A stretch of DNA of 64,000 nucleotides from positions 1-64,000 of the forward strand of contig JAVJSD010000112.1 in the NCBI GenBank assembly GCA_040219575.1, given 5' to 3'. The DNA comes from JAVJSD01 sp040219575. Lineage in GTDB: Bacteria > Planctomycetota > Planctomycetia > Pirellulales > Pirellulaceae. Position 1 is the first letter of the stretch. Each line of letters begins with the position of its first letter. A model generated the notes under the pieces. That model saw only the letters and a list, made by a program, of their open reading frames with translations. It was not told the origin of the DNA and ran no database searches. This document shows positions 16,937 to 26,153 of this stretch, one piece after another. Position numbers and translations under genes: made by a program.

Positions 16937-19465
16937 ATGCGCTTTCGTTCGTTCGGGCCCCTTTCCCTGACTGCTTGTCTCTTGGTCGCTGCCGCCAACG
17001 GTGAACTTGCATGCGCCGACGAACAACCTGTCGACTATCTCCGCGACGTCAAACCGATCTTCGCCCGTCACTGCACGAAGTGCCACGGACCCGAGAAACG
17101 GCAGAGCGGCTTGCGGCTGGACGCGGCGGAGTTGATGCGGCGCGGAGGCGACAGCGGCCCGGGCGTGATCGCGGGCAAGCCGAACAAGAGCCTGGTGCTG
17201 ATGGCCCTGACCGGCAGCGAGGAAATCTCGGAGATGCCGCCCGACGGCCCCAAGCCGACGGCGGCCGAGATCGAGACGCTGCGCCGGTGGATCGAGCAGG
17301 GTGCGAAGGCGCCGGAGGAAGACATCGCGGCCGCCGCCGGCAGCGACCACTGGTCGTTCCAACGGCCGACGCGTCCACCGCTTCCCGAAGTCCGCGACCG
17401 GAGTTGGCCGCGCGGCGCGATCGATCGTTTCATCCTCGCGCGATTGGAAGCCGAAGGGATCGCCCCTTCTCCCGAGGCCGATCGCCGCACGCTCATCCGC
17501 CGCTTGAGCCTCGACCTGCGCGGCATCGCGCCGACCGTCGGCGAAGTTGACGAATTCGTCGGTGACCTTCGCCCCGACGCGTATGAACGGCTGGTCGACC
17601 GTATGCTGGCTTCTCCCGCCTACGGCGAACGTTGGGGACGCCACTGGTTGGATATCGCCCGCTACGCCGATTCCAACGGCTACACGCGCGACTTCGCCCG
17701 GGAGATCTGGCTGTATCGCGATTGGGTGATCAACGCCGTCAATCGCGATCAGCCCTTCGACCAATTCACGATCGAACAAATCGCCGGCGACATGCTCCCC
17801 GACGCGACGATGGCCCAACGCCTGGCGACCGGCTTCCACCGCAACACGCAGTTCAACGAGGAGGGGGGCACCGACGACGAACAGTTCCGCATCGACGCGG
17901 TGGCCGACCGCGTGAACACCACCGCCACCGCGTTCCTCGGCCTGACGCTCGAATGCGCCCGTTGTCACGAACATAAATTCGATCCGCTGGCGCAGCGCGA
18001 GTACTACCAGTTCTTCGCCTTCCTGAACAATTGCGACGAGCCGAAGATCGAAGCACCCTCGCCAAGGCAAATCGAGCGCGGCGACCTCGAGCGACGCCAG
18101 GAGATTCGCGCCCGCATCGCCGAGTTGACGAAGGAGATCGACGCCGAACGGGACAAATTCGATGCCGCCCAACAAGCATGGGAGGCGGAGATCACGCCAG
18201 AGCAACGGTCGTCGTTCCCCGGCCCGCTGCAAGTGGCGCTGATGGTCGAGTTCGAAAAGCGCGACGCAGCACAAAAGAAACTCGTCGAGGAGAAGTTCAA
18301 AACAACCGAAGCGGCCCGCACGACGTTCCCGCAGGTCGAGGAGATTTATCAGCTGCAGGCCGCCGAGCCGGTGATTCCCACGTCGATGGTGCTCGCGGAG
18401 CGCGATGAACTCCGAGCGACGTTCGTCCACAAGCGCGGCAACTTCCTCGACGCCGGGCCGCAAGTTCAGCCACGGACGCCGGCGGTGCTCAACCCGCTCG
18501 AGTTCGAAGGCGATCGCGCCGACCGCCTCGACCTGGCCCGCTGGCTGGTCGATCCGGCCAATCCGCTCACGCCTCGGGTGACGGTCAACCGCTGGTGGCA
18601 GCGCCTGTTCGGTCACGGCATCGTCGAAACGGAGAACGACTTCGGCACGCAAGGCTCGCCCCCTTCCCACCCGCATCTGCTCGACTGGCTGGCGGTGGAA
18701 CTCGTCGAAAGCGACTGGAGTATGAAACGCATGCACCGCTTGATCGTCACTTCGGCGGCGTACCGGCAGTCGTCGCATTGGCGCAGCGACCTGGAGACGG
18801 TCGACCCCCGCAACGTGCTCTTGGCGCGGCAGTCGCGGATTCGTTTGGAGGCGGAGATCGTTCGTGATGCGGCCCTCTCCGCCAGCGGACTGCTCAGCCG
18901 CAAGATCGGCGGGCCCAGCGTGCATCCACCGCAGCCCGAGGGCGTGTTCGAATTCACGCAAGACCCCAAACCCTGGAACACCGACGAAGACGGCGACCGC
19001 TACCGCCGAGCGATGTACACGTTTCTATGGCGCTCGAGCCCCTATCCCGCGCTCACGGTGTTCGACGCGCCCGACGGCAACGTCAGCTGCACGCGTCGCG
19101 TCCGCAGCAACACCCCGCTGCAAGCCCTCACGCTGGCCAACGACGCCACCTTCCTGGAATGCGCCCGCGCCCTCGCCGCGCGAGTGCTCGCCGAATCGCC
19201 GAAACCGGCCCACCGAGGCCGGCGGGCGTTCGAACTCTGCTACGCCCGCCGTCCGAGTCCGCAGGAAACAGCCCGGTTGAACCAGCTCATCGCCCACGAA
19301 CGGCGGCGATTCGCGGCGTCTCCCGAGGCCGCGCGAGAATTCGTCGGGGGCATGCCGCTCAAGGCGAGCGCCGACATGGGCGACGCGGAGGCCGTCGAAC
19401 TCGCGGTCTGGACGGCGGCCTGCCGGGTGCTGATCAACGTCGACGAATTCATCACCCGGCAGTGA
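16937..19465 (+). CDS. Cytochrome c / DUF1549 / DUF1553 exported protein
   Basis: An 842-residue secreted protein of the planctomycete cytochrome-C type. A signal peptide (1 to about 27) leads to a PSCyt1-like cytochrome domain with heme motif CTKCH at 46-50 and a distal methionine candidate in EMPPDGPKP near 99-107. DUF1549 follows (about 160-365) and carries a second CxxCH, CARCHEHKFDP, at 340-344. A coiled-coil-like charged spacer (about 375-450) precedes DUF1553 (about 530-790), with LARWLVDPANPLTPRVTVNR and NTPLQALTLAND. The family is abundant in planctomycetes and usually paired with DUF1501; function is unknown, perhaps oxidative polysaccharide or sulfated-glycan handling. Here the nearest DUF1501 genes are on the other strand beyond the LarA-like gene. 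Confidence 0.9.
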   Translation: MRFRSFGPLSLTACLLVAAANGELACADEQPVDYLRDVKPIFARHCTKCHGPEKRQSGLRLDAAELMRRGGDSGPGVIAGKPNKSLVLMALTGSEEISEMPPDGPKPTAAEIETLRRWIEQGAKAPEEDIAAAAGSDHWSFQRPTRPPLPEVRDRSWPRGAIDRFILARLEAEGIAPSPEADRRTLIRRLSLDLRGIAPTVGEVDEFVGDLRPDAYERLVDRMLASPAYGERWGRHWLDIARYADSNGYTRDFAREIWLYRDWVINAVNRDQPFDQFTIEQIAGDMLPDATMAQRLATGFHRNTQFNEEGGTDDEQFRIDAVADRVNTTATAFLGLTLECARCHEHKFDPLAQREYYQFFAFLNNCDEPKIEAPSPRQIERGDLERRQEIRARIAELTKEIDAERDKFDAAQQAWEAEITPEQRSSFPGPLQVALMVEFEKRDAAQKKLVEEKFKTTEAARTTFPQVEEIYQLQAAEPVIPTSMVLAERDELRATFVHKRGNFLDAGPQVQPRTPAVLNPLEFEGDRADRLDLARWLVDPANPLTPRVTVNRWWQRLFGHGIVETENDFGTQGSPPSHPHLLDWLAVELVESDWSMKRMHRLIVTSAAYRQSSHWRSDLETVDPRNVLLARQSRIRLEAEIVRDAALSASGLLSRKIGGPSVHPPQPEGVFEFTQDPKPWNTDEDGDRYRRAMYTFLWRSSPYPALTVFDAPDGNVSCTRRVRSNTPLQALTLANDATFLECARALAARVLAESPKPAHRGRRAFELCYARRPSPQETARLNQLIAHERRRFAASPEAAREFVGGMPLKASADMGDAEAVELAVWTAACRVLINVDEFITRQ

Positions 19466-20000
19466 CCCGTGAACCGTCACGTTGAACCCGTAGCGGAAGT
19501 CGCCAGACTTCCGAATTCGAGCGATGTCTCGGCATCGTGACGTCCTTCGATGCCGACGGTTCCGGCAAGGCCGGTGGCAGCGAAGAGAAGTAGCATGGCC
19601 GCCCCCGGCCGTGAATCGGCGGTCCATCGAATGGAGCGTCGGCCGCTCGGACACATCCGCATGTCGGGAGTGGTCGCCGTCGCTCCGGCGGGCTTTCGGG
19701 AAGTAAGGGCCGCGGCGTGGAGCGCCCATTCACGGCCGAGGGCGGCCATGCTACGCAGTTGCACCTCGACAACCGTGGGCCAACGCCCAGCGGCTAATGA
19801 CCAATCCGGGCCAGGCGTTTCCCGGCCAGGCGCTTCTCGAGCCGTCGGTCGCTGTAACATTTCCCGGAGATTCTCGCCCACAAAGATGGACGACCGTCGT
19901 GTTCGCCAGCAGTTTTTGATGCTCCCTGGCCGCGCGGCGCGTACAATTTGCGCGGGTTGCACGACCTTCCCGTCGCAAGTTCTTGATCGGAGGCGAGAAG
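19466..20000. repeat. 535-bp gene-free gap with family B hairpin and MITE-like inverted repeat
   Basis: A family B hairpin GCGGAAGTCGCCAGACTTCCG is at 19493-19513. A larger inverted repeat has arms 19590-19627 and 19717-19754 (both beginning or ending with GTAGCATGGCCGCCC and containing CGGCCGTGAAT), spaced by 89 bp. The total size near 165 bp and the paired ends recall a MITE, but no target duplication was established. The last 200 bp before the P450 start have no coding evidence. Confidence 0.75.
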
Positions 20001-21362
20001 ATGGCCGCAAACAAACTTCCACCGGGTCCCTCAAGCGGTCTGCTGGGGCTGCGACATTTGTCGCGGATGGGCAGCGACTATTTCGGGCACCTGCTGGACA
20101 TCGAACGGGAATTCGGCGACAGCGCCTACTACCGCGTGGGGCCGGTCGGCGTGTTTCAATTCTCGCACCCCGATGCGATGCATGAAGTGCTGGTCGCCAA
20201 GGCCAAGGCGTTTCGCAAGCCCTTGCGATTCGTCCAGGTGTTTTCACGATGGAACGGCCAGGGCCTGGTCGTCAGCGACGGCGAACTCTGGAAGCGGCAG
20301 CGGCGACTGGTGCAGCAGGCCTTTCATCCACGCTGCCTGCGGATGCACGACGCGCTGATCGTCCGCGAAGCCCGACGCCTCGCCGAGGAAGTCGCCGGCG
20401 AGAAAGACGTGGAAGTGGGTCGGCACTTCGCCAGGCTGACGCTGCGGGTCGTCGCCGAGGCGCTGTTCGGCGCGGAAGTGGAAGACGTTCTCGGTCCCTT
20501 TGCGGAAGCCGTGCAGACATTGCAGGAGACGTCGATGAGCGACTTCGGCGCTCCCTTGCTGACGCCGCTCTGGTGGCCGACGGCCGCGCGGCGACGCATG
20601 CGCGAGGCGATCCGCCTGGTCGACCAGGTGGTGACGGGCTTCGTCTCCCGCCGGCGCGCCAGCGGAGAGCAGCGAGACGACCTGCTGTCGATTCTCCTGT
20701 CGGCGATCGATGACGAAGGAGACGGCGGCGGCATGACCGACCGCCAGGCCCGCGATGAGTGCGTGGGGTTGTTGCTGGGCGGCAACGAGACGACGGCGGT
20801 GGCGCTCACGTGGACGGCGTATCTGCTGGCCCGGCATCCCGAATGGCAACAGCAGGTCCGCGACGAAATCGATCGCGTCGTCGGCCGTCGCGAGGCGACG
20901 TACGACGATCTGGAGCATCTACCGACCGTCGAGATGACGCTCAAGGAGGCGATGCGGCTTTACCCGCCGGCCTACGTCACTACGCGCGAGACCCTCGAGC
21001 CGGTCGAGATCGCCGGTTACCCGATCCCCCAGGGAGCGCAGGTTCACCTTGGCATCTATCTGGCGCATCGCGATCCGCGGTGGTGGAGCGATCCGCGGGA
21101 GTTTCGCCCCCCAAGATTCGCCGACGGCGAGCCGGTCCACCGCGGCGCGTACCTGCCGTTCGGCGCGGGACCGCGAGCGTGCATCGGCCGCAACATGGCG
21201 ATGATGGAAGGCGCGCTGGTGCTGACCACGCTCCTGCAGCATCTTCAGTTGAGCCTGGCGGACGATCAGCATGAGCCGGAACTCGAAGCCCAGATCTCGC
21301 TGCATCCCAAGCACGGCGTTCGCTTGAATCTCCAACCGCGCCGCGCCGTCGCCAGCGCGTAG
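20001..21362 (+). CDS. Cytochrome P450
   Basis: A 453-residue soluble-type P450 monooxygenase. The I-helix oxygen-binding motif GGNETT is at 260-265, the K-helix ExxR is E316-R319 (KEAMR), and the heme loop FGAGPRACIGR places the axial cysteine at 394. There is no N-terminal membrane anchor. The ATG at 20001 has GGAGG about 8 bases upstream. P450s need a reductase partner; no ferredoxin or ferredoxin reductase gene adjoins it. It stands alone after a repeat-rich gap. Substrate cannot be inferred; overall pattern resembles the CYP102/CYP4-like bacterial class that hydroxylates fatty acids or terpenoids. Confidence 0.95.
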   Translation: MAANKLPPGPSSGLLGLRHLSRMGSDYFGHLLDIEREFGDSAYYRVGPVGVFQFSHPDAMHEVLVAKAKAFRKPLRFVQVFSRWNGQGLVVSDGELWKRQRRLVQQAFHPRCLRMHDALIVREARRLAEEVAGEKDVEVGRHFARLTLRVVAEALFGAEVEDVLGPFAEAVQTLQETSMSDFGAPLLTPLWWPTAARRRMREAIRLVDQVVTGFVSRRRASGEQRDDLLSILLSAIDDEGDGGGMTDRQARDECVGLLLGGNETTAVALTWTAYLLARHPEWQQQVRDEIDRVVGRREATYDDLEHLPTVEMTLKEAMRLYPPAYVTTRETLEPVEIAGYPIPQGAQVHLGIYLAHRDPRWWSDPREFRPPRFADGEPVHRGAYLPFGAGPRACIGRNMAMMEGALVLTTLLQHLQLSLADDQHEPELEAQISLHPKHGVRLNLQPRRAVASA

Positions 21363-21426
21363 GTCAGGCGGTTTGTCGCAGCCGGCAGAGCCTGAAAGGC
21401 GACGCGACGATATCTACTCACGATAT

Positions 21427-22584
21427 CTACTCACGAAGCGAGCGAAAGACGGCGTAGGCGACGGGGCCGAAGATCATCAGCGGCGCCCAGGCGGCGAGCG
21501 CGGCCGGCTTGAGTAGATAGTTCGAACCCATGCCGTGGCAGGCGATCACAATCAGGAAGTAGGCCGCCACCACCACCAGGCACAGGCCGGCCGAGACGAA
21601 AATGTTGCGGCTCTCCCGCTTGAGCACCATCGGCAATCCGAGCAACAGCAACGACAGGTCGAGCAGCGGCTGCACCAGCCGGGCGTGAATCGTCACCTGC
21701 ACATCGGCCCCGACGTTGAGGCTGGGGTTGTTCAGACCGGAAATCAATTCGTAGGTCGACGAGAACTGCTTCCAGGGATTGCCGACGGTGAGCATGGCGA
21801 AATTCACGTCGCTGACCACGAAGCACTGCGTGTCCTCGAGCCAGGGAGTGTCCTTGGGGCTGAGAATCGCGTCGCGGCCTCGCAGCCGAACGGAGTCGAT
21901 CTCCGTCAGATTCGCCGGATGCTCGACCACGTCCAGCAGGTAGCCGGCCGGTCGGCCGTCCTCCGCCTCGCGATAGTAGGCGTTCGCGGCGGCCAATTCC
22001 CGACCGTAAGCGGCGAATTGGTGGTTGTTGGGAGGCAGTTGGAATCGCGGCATGGCGATCCGCTTGTCGCCGAAAAACGTTCCGCTGCCGTTGAGGAAAA
22101 TCTTCGTGCGGTGATCGTATTGCCGATGGATCGTTTGGGCCACCGTGCCCTCCGGATCCTGCATGTTGTGCGACAACTGTTCGCGCACCGAAGGGATGAA
22201 GAACTCGCGGTTGACGATGCCCAGCAGGCTCACGACCACCGCGGCGGCGATCAACGGTTTGACGATCCGCAACTTGGGGATGCCCGCCGCCATCACCGCC
22301 GTCAGTTCGTTCGAGCGCTGCATCCAGGTGACGACGAACATCGCCGAGATCAACGCCAGCAGGCTGCTGGTGCGGTCGAAGAACGACAGCGTCCGCGCCC
22401 CGTAGTATTCGACCATCACCATCACCAGACTGCCGCGCTTGGCCCCGTAGTCGAGAAACTCCTCGAGGTTGCCGAAGGCGTCGATGATGATGAACAGCCC
22501 CGTGAAGCTGATGAAGCAGATCGCCAGCACCTTCACGAACAACTGCAGCACATAGCGGTCGATTATGAACATCTGGAATTCCAT
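21427..22584 (-). CDS. LptF/LptG (YjgP/YjgQ) family permease
   Basis: A 385-residue inner-membrane protein of the LptF/LptG family, which together with the LptB ATPase extracts lipopolysaccharide and pushes it toward the outer membrane. Three N-terminal TM segments (about 10-40, 55-85, 105-125) are followed by a large periplasmic beta-jellyroll-like region (about 130-290) and three C-terminal TM segments. The motif MQRSNELTAVMAAGIP in the N-terminal half is diagnostic. Only one of the two paralogues is present here, so whether it is LptF or LptG is uncertain. The start at 22584 could also be the ATG four codons later. Confidence 0.88.
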   Translation of the reverse strand: MEFQMFIIDRYVLQLFVKVLAICFISFTGLFIIIDAFGNLEEFLDYGAKRGSLVMVMVEYYGARTLSFFDRTSSLLALISAMFVVTWMQRSNELTAVMAAGIPKLRIVKPLIAAAVVVSLLGIVNREFFIPSVREQLSHNMQDPEGTVAQTIHRQYDHRTKIFLNGSGTFFGDKRIAMPRFQLPPNNHQFAAYGRELAAANAYYREAEDGRPAGYLLDVVEHPANLTEIDSVRLRGRDAILSPKDTPWLEDTQCFVVSDVNFAMLTVGNPWKQFSSTYELISGLNNPSLNVGADVQVTIHARLVQPLLDLSLLLLGLPMVLKRESRNIFVSAGLCLVVVAAYFLIVIACHGMGSNYLLKPAALAAWAPLMIFGPVAYAVFRSLRE

Positions 22585-22717
22585 TTCCTGATGGAGCCCA
22601 CGCCGAGGCGCCGTGGGCCGCGGATTGCTGCGTCGCCGACCTCGTGAGAGTTCGGGGAGGCAGCATCGATTAAAGCATCAGAAGCTTCACGCCTTCCTTG
22701 ACGTCGAATTTGATTCA

Positions 22718-22742
22718 TCAGAAGTCTCACGACTTCTGCTAC
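22718..22742. repeat. Family B inverted repeat
   Basis: CAGAAGTCTCACGACTTCTG is a family B hairpin, with AAGT/ACTT arms and an A/T base-pair change that keeps pairing. A degenerate relative, CTCGTGAGAGTTC, lies at about 22641. It sits between the LptF/G-like and aminotransferase genes. Confidence 0.85.
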
Positions 22743-22760
22743 GTTGGTTGCTTGGATTGC

Positions 22761-24044
22761 TTATTGCGTGACGTCGCGAATGGCCCGCGCCAGGGCCGCG
22801 ATTCCTTGCCGGATGCCGCTTGGCGTCTGCACGCCGAAACTCAAACGGATGGCGTTCCGCTGGGCCGGCTCTCCTTCCGTCGGAAAGCAGAATTGTCCCG
22901 GTACATACAACATTCCCTCTGCAATCGCCGCATCGAACAGGCGCCCCGAAGGCCCCGTATCGACGTGCGGCGGAACATGCAGCCAGACATACAATCCGCC
23001 GCGGGGGCGGCGCCAATGCACGTCGGGCAACGGCGACAGCAACTCGTCGGCGGCCGCCAGCATCGCCGCCAGCTTCTCGCGGTAGGTCCTTCGCAGCATT
23101 TCGATGTGCGGGTAATACAGACCGAGTTGGAGCACTTTCGCCATCAAATGCTGGCTGAAGTTGGGCGAGCCGAAGTCGATGTTTCCCTTTTGATTGCAGA
23201 CAGGCGTGACCAGATCGCGGGGCAGAATACCCCAGCCGACGCGAATGCCCGGCGAGTACGACTTGGAAAACGTCCCCGCAACAATCACCGTGTCGCCGTC
23301 GGCGTCGAGGCCGAGCATGCTCGGTGTATCGTCGCCCGAATACCGCAGCGCCCGATAGGCGTTGTCCTCGATAATGCGGATGCGGCCCTTGTGCGACCAC
23401 CGCTGCACGATCTCGAAGATCTCCTCGCGCCGCTGGCGCGGGATCGTCACGCCGCCGGGATTGTCGAAGTACGGCACCAGGTACAGCGCCTTGACGCGTT
23501 CCAGTTCGCCCTGGGCGTCGAGCCGCGCGAGCGTTTCCTTCAGCGCCTCGGGGATCAGTCCGTCGTCGTCGCTGGCGACGCCGACGCTGCGCGCGCCGAG
23601 GTTGTTGAGCGTGCCCAGAAAGACAAGGTACGTCGGCGAAGCGCACAGGACGATGTCGCCCGGATCGAGCAAACACTCCACCACCAGATGCAACAACTGA
23701 TTGCTGCCGGCGGTCAGCACAAGCTGGTCGACGGTCACGTTGTCGAGCGCGTCGCCGTCGGCCGCGCGGGTCGACTCGAGCAGCGCTTCGCGCAGCGGCG
23801 GATAGCCGGGCGTGGTGCCGTACTGCAAAGCGCGTCGCGTCTCGACAGGATCGGTGAAGAGAGCCTCGAGCGCCTGCCGCGTCTCTCCGGCTGGAAGCGA
23901 CTGCTGATCGACGAAACCCGCCGCCAACGAAATCAGCTGCGGATTGGCCAGGGCCCGCGCCATCAAGTCGCTGATCGGTTGGCCCTCGGCCCAATTGGCG
24001 CGTTGGCTGAGCAGTAAATCGGGGTTGATGGCCATGCGTGTCAT
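22761..24044 (-). CDS. PLP-dependent aminotransferase (fold type I, class I/II)
   Basis: A 427-residue aminotransferase of the AAT-I superfamily, closest in pattern to 2-aminoadipate/aromatic (LysN, ARO8, MocR C-domain) enzymes. YGTTPGYPPLREAL is the substrate/cofactor loop near residue 75, and YLVPYFDNPGGVTIP is the typical cofactor-binding block. IIEDNAYRALRY supplies the Asp that pairs with the PLP pyridine nitrogen, and GTFSKSYSPGIRVGW supplies the Schiff-base lysine. There is no N-terminal HTH, so it is not a MocR regulator. Starts at 24044 (MTRMAINP) and 24035 are both possible. It is divergent from the ComF-like gene. The amino donor cannot be read from the sequence. Confidence 0.9.
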   Translation of the reverse strand: MTRMAINPDLLLSQRANWAEGQPISDLMARALANPQLISLAAGFVDQQSLPAGETRQALEALFTDPVETRRALQYGTTPGYPPLREALLESTRAADGDALDNVTVDQLVLTAGSNQLLHLVVECLLDPGDIVLCASPTYLVFLGTLNNLGARSVGVASDDDGLIPEALKETLARLDAQGELERVKALYLVPYFDNPGGVTIPRQRREEIFEIVQRWSHKGRIRIIEDNAYRALRYSGDDTPSMLGLDADGDTVIVAGTFSKSYSPGIRVGWGILPRDLVTPVCNQKGNIDFGSPNFSQHLMAKVLQLGLYYPHIEMLRRTYREKLAAMLAAADELLSPLPDVHWRRPRGGLYVWLHVPPHVDTGPSGRLFDAAIAEGMLYVPGQFCFPTEGEPAQRNAIRLSFGVQTPSGIRQGIAALARAIRDVTQ

Positions 24045-24179
24045 TTTACGCAGCGGAGGTGCGGGAGGTCGTTGCGGGGAGCAATTGGGAAGGACTGCGG
24101 GCACGCAAGTTGGTACAATAGGCCACGTTGCGAAACCTCGTCAAGGTGAAAGCGAGCGGTCGAGAAGCCGAGATCGACA

Positions 24180-24986
24180 GTGCAAATCGACGCCAACACG
24201 ACCGGTTTGGGCAAGGCGAGGTTCACGGGCTATCTGCAGAAACTGGGCGGCCTTTGCTCGCCCTGGTTGGATCTGGCACTGCCGCCGCAGTGCACGGCGT
24301 GCGGCGGACTCCTTCCGCACACGGTGAATCGCGCCTTTGCCAACTGTCTGTTGTGCGCGACCTGTCGCCAATTCCTCGCGCCCCAGGCGGTGTCGCGCTG
24401 TCGACGCTGCGCGGCGCCCGTCTCCGAATCGGAAGCCGACCAGGATGCGTGCCGGCGCTGTCGTGGCGTGAAATTTCGATTTCAGCAGGTCACGGCGCTC
24501 GGTGTCTATGAAGGAAGACTCCGTGAGGTCGTCCTGCGGATGAAGCGCCCGCCGGGAGAGTTGTTATCCCTCGCGATGGGGGAGTTGCTCGCCGAGCGAC
24601 TGCGAGAACGTGTCTCGCAGGAGCCGGTCGATTGGGTCGCCGCCATGCCGATGCATTGGCGGCGTCGGTGGGTGAGAACCGTCAATCCACCGGAATTGCT
24701 GGCCGAACGGGTGTCGCGGCGGCTGGGACTGACCACGCGGCGCGTGCTGTACTTTCGGCGTAACATCCAACAGCAAAGCACCTTAGCTCCATCGCTGCGG
24801 CAGCGAAACGTGCGCGGCGCGCTGGGCGTCTTCCCGGGCTACGATTTAGCGGACGCGCGGGTGCTGCTGCTTGACGACATCTTGACCACTGGGGCGACCG
24901 CCAACGAGGCGGCGCGGTGCTTGAAACGGGCGGGGGCCAAATCGGTGCAGGTGGCCGTCGTCGCGCGGGGCGTGGGAATTGATTGA
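24180..24986 (+). CDS. ComF-family phosphoribosyltransferase
   Basis: A 268-residue ComF-like protein. The N-terminal half has paired cysteines (CTAC at 38-41, CLLCATC at 56-62, CRRC at 74-77 and 91-94), consistent with zinc-ribbon binding. The C-terminal half carries the PRPP-binding motif VLLLDDILTTGAT at about 228-240. ComF proteins in competent bacteria assist DNA uptake by an unresolved mechanism, and homologues are widespread in non-competent species. The GTG at 24180 is the only good start before the zinc region; no strong Shine-Dalgarno is seen. The DUF502 gene follows 102 bp downstream. Confidence 0.88.
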   Translation: MQIDANTTGLGKARFTGYLQKLGGLCSPWLDLALPPQCTACGGLLPHTVNRAFANCLLCATCRQFLAPQAVSRCRRCAAPVSESEADQDACRRCRGVKFRFQQVTALGVYEGRLREVVLRMKRPPGELLSLAMGELLAERLRERVSQEPVDWVAAMPMHWRRRWVRTVNPPELLAERVSRRLGLTTRRVLYFRRNIQQQSTLAPSLRQRNVRGALGVFPGYDLADARVLLLDDILTTGATANEAARCLKRAGAKSVQVAVVARGVGID

Positions 24987-25088
24987 AATTGGCGTCGTTT
25001 GTTCGGCGTTTGAAAAAGATCGCCGACTTTCCGCCGATTTCAGCACGGTTGATCGAAACGCTGTCAGGTCAAACAATTGCAGAAGCCC

Positions 25089-26153
25089 ATGAACAGCGAA
25101 CACCAACCTCCATCGACGGATGCCAGGCCTCGGCCGCATCACCCCTTCCGACGCGCCGTCCTGCGCGGCTTGGCGTTGATCATGCCGCCGCTGTTGACGA
25201 TCGTCGTCTTTCTGTGGGCCTGGCACATCATTGAAGACTATGTGCTGTCGCCCATCGAGTCGCTGGCCAAGAGCGGCATCGTCCACTACTACCAGGACAC
25301 CCTCGACGGCATTCCCGAAGGAGTGCGCCCGGGCGACGTGACGGTGAAACGGGGCGGCTCGGACGAGGAGATTCCTTTCAGTCTCGTGCTGGAAGGGCGC
25401 ACGCCCACCAACAACCTGGAGCGCCAGGCGCGGGCCCTCGGCGCCAACGTCGTCGGCTTCAAGTACCGGGAAACCGAATTCCATCGGGTGGCCAAAAGCA
25501 GCCAGTACATTCCCGCCGACGTTTACAACCTGGTGGAAGACAATCCCGGCAGCCAAATTCCCGAGACGGCCGAGGCGTATTACCAGCGGTTCGCGGATCT
25601 CAAATTCCCGGATCGCTACAAGGTCATCCCGGTCTTCCTGTGCGTGTTCATCCTGGTCTTGTACCTGCTGGGCAAGTTTCTCGCCGCGGGGGTGGGGCGG
25701 ATCATGTGGAATGCGGGCGAGTCGATCGTGCACCGCCTGCCGATCATCCGCAACGTCTACTCGTCGGTGAAGCAGATTTCCGATTTCGTGCTGACCGAGC
25801 GGGAGATACAATTCAACCGCATCGTGGCGGTCGAGTATCCGCGGAAGGGAGTCTGGTCGATCGGATTCGTCACCGGCGAGGGAATGAAGAACGTGGCCGA
25901 TCGGGCGGGCGAAAAGGTGCTGGCCGTATTGATGCCGACTTCGCCGATGCCGGCCACCGGCTTCACCATCATGGTGCGAAAGAGCGAGACGATCGAACTC
26001 GACATTTCGATGGATCAAGCGATCCAGTTCGTCGTCAGCTGCGGCGTGGTCGTGCCCCCGCATCAACAACAGCACCCGATAGCGCAGAACGTCGCCGCCG
26101 CCATCGCCCAGGCCTCCACTCCCGTCGACGACACCGCGTACAGCTCTTCATGA
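25089..26153 (+). CDS. DUF502 family membrane protein
   Basis: A 354-residue DUF502 protein. The first TM helix is about 26-46 (LIMPPLLTIVVFLWAWHII), then comes an extended periplasmic or cytosolic loop of about 130 residues, longer than in most family members. A second TM is at about 181-203 and a soluble C-terminal domain contains VKQISDFVLTEREIQFNRIVAVEYPRK-type residues and the sequence PTSPMPATGFTIMV, typical of the family. Function is unknown; plant homologues (LCV/COV) affect trafficking. The ATG at 25089 follows the ComF-like gene by 102 bp, and its stop overlaps the hemC start by 4 bp (ATGA). Confidence 0.85.
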   Translation: MNSEHQPPSTDARPRPHHPFRRAVLRGLALIMPPLLTIVVFLWAWHIIEDYVLSPIESLAKSGIVHYYQDTLDGIPEGVRPGDVTVKRGGSDEEIPFSLVLEGRTPTNNLERQARALGANVVGFKYRETEFHRVAKSSQYIPADVYNLVEDNPGSQIPETAEAYYQRFADLKFPDRYKVIPVFLCVFILVLYLLGKFLAAGVGRIMWNAGESIVHRLPIIRNVYSSVKQISDFVLTEREIQFNRIVAVEYPRKGVWSIGFVTGEGMKNVADRAGEKVLAVLMPTSPMPATGFTIMVRKSETIELDISMDQAIQFVVSCGVVVPPHQQQHPIAQNVAAAIAQASTPVDDTAYSSS

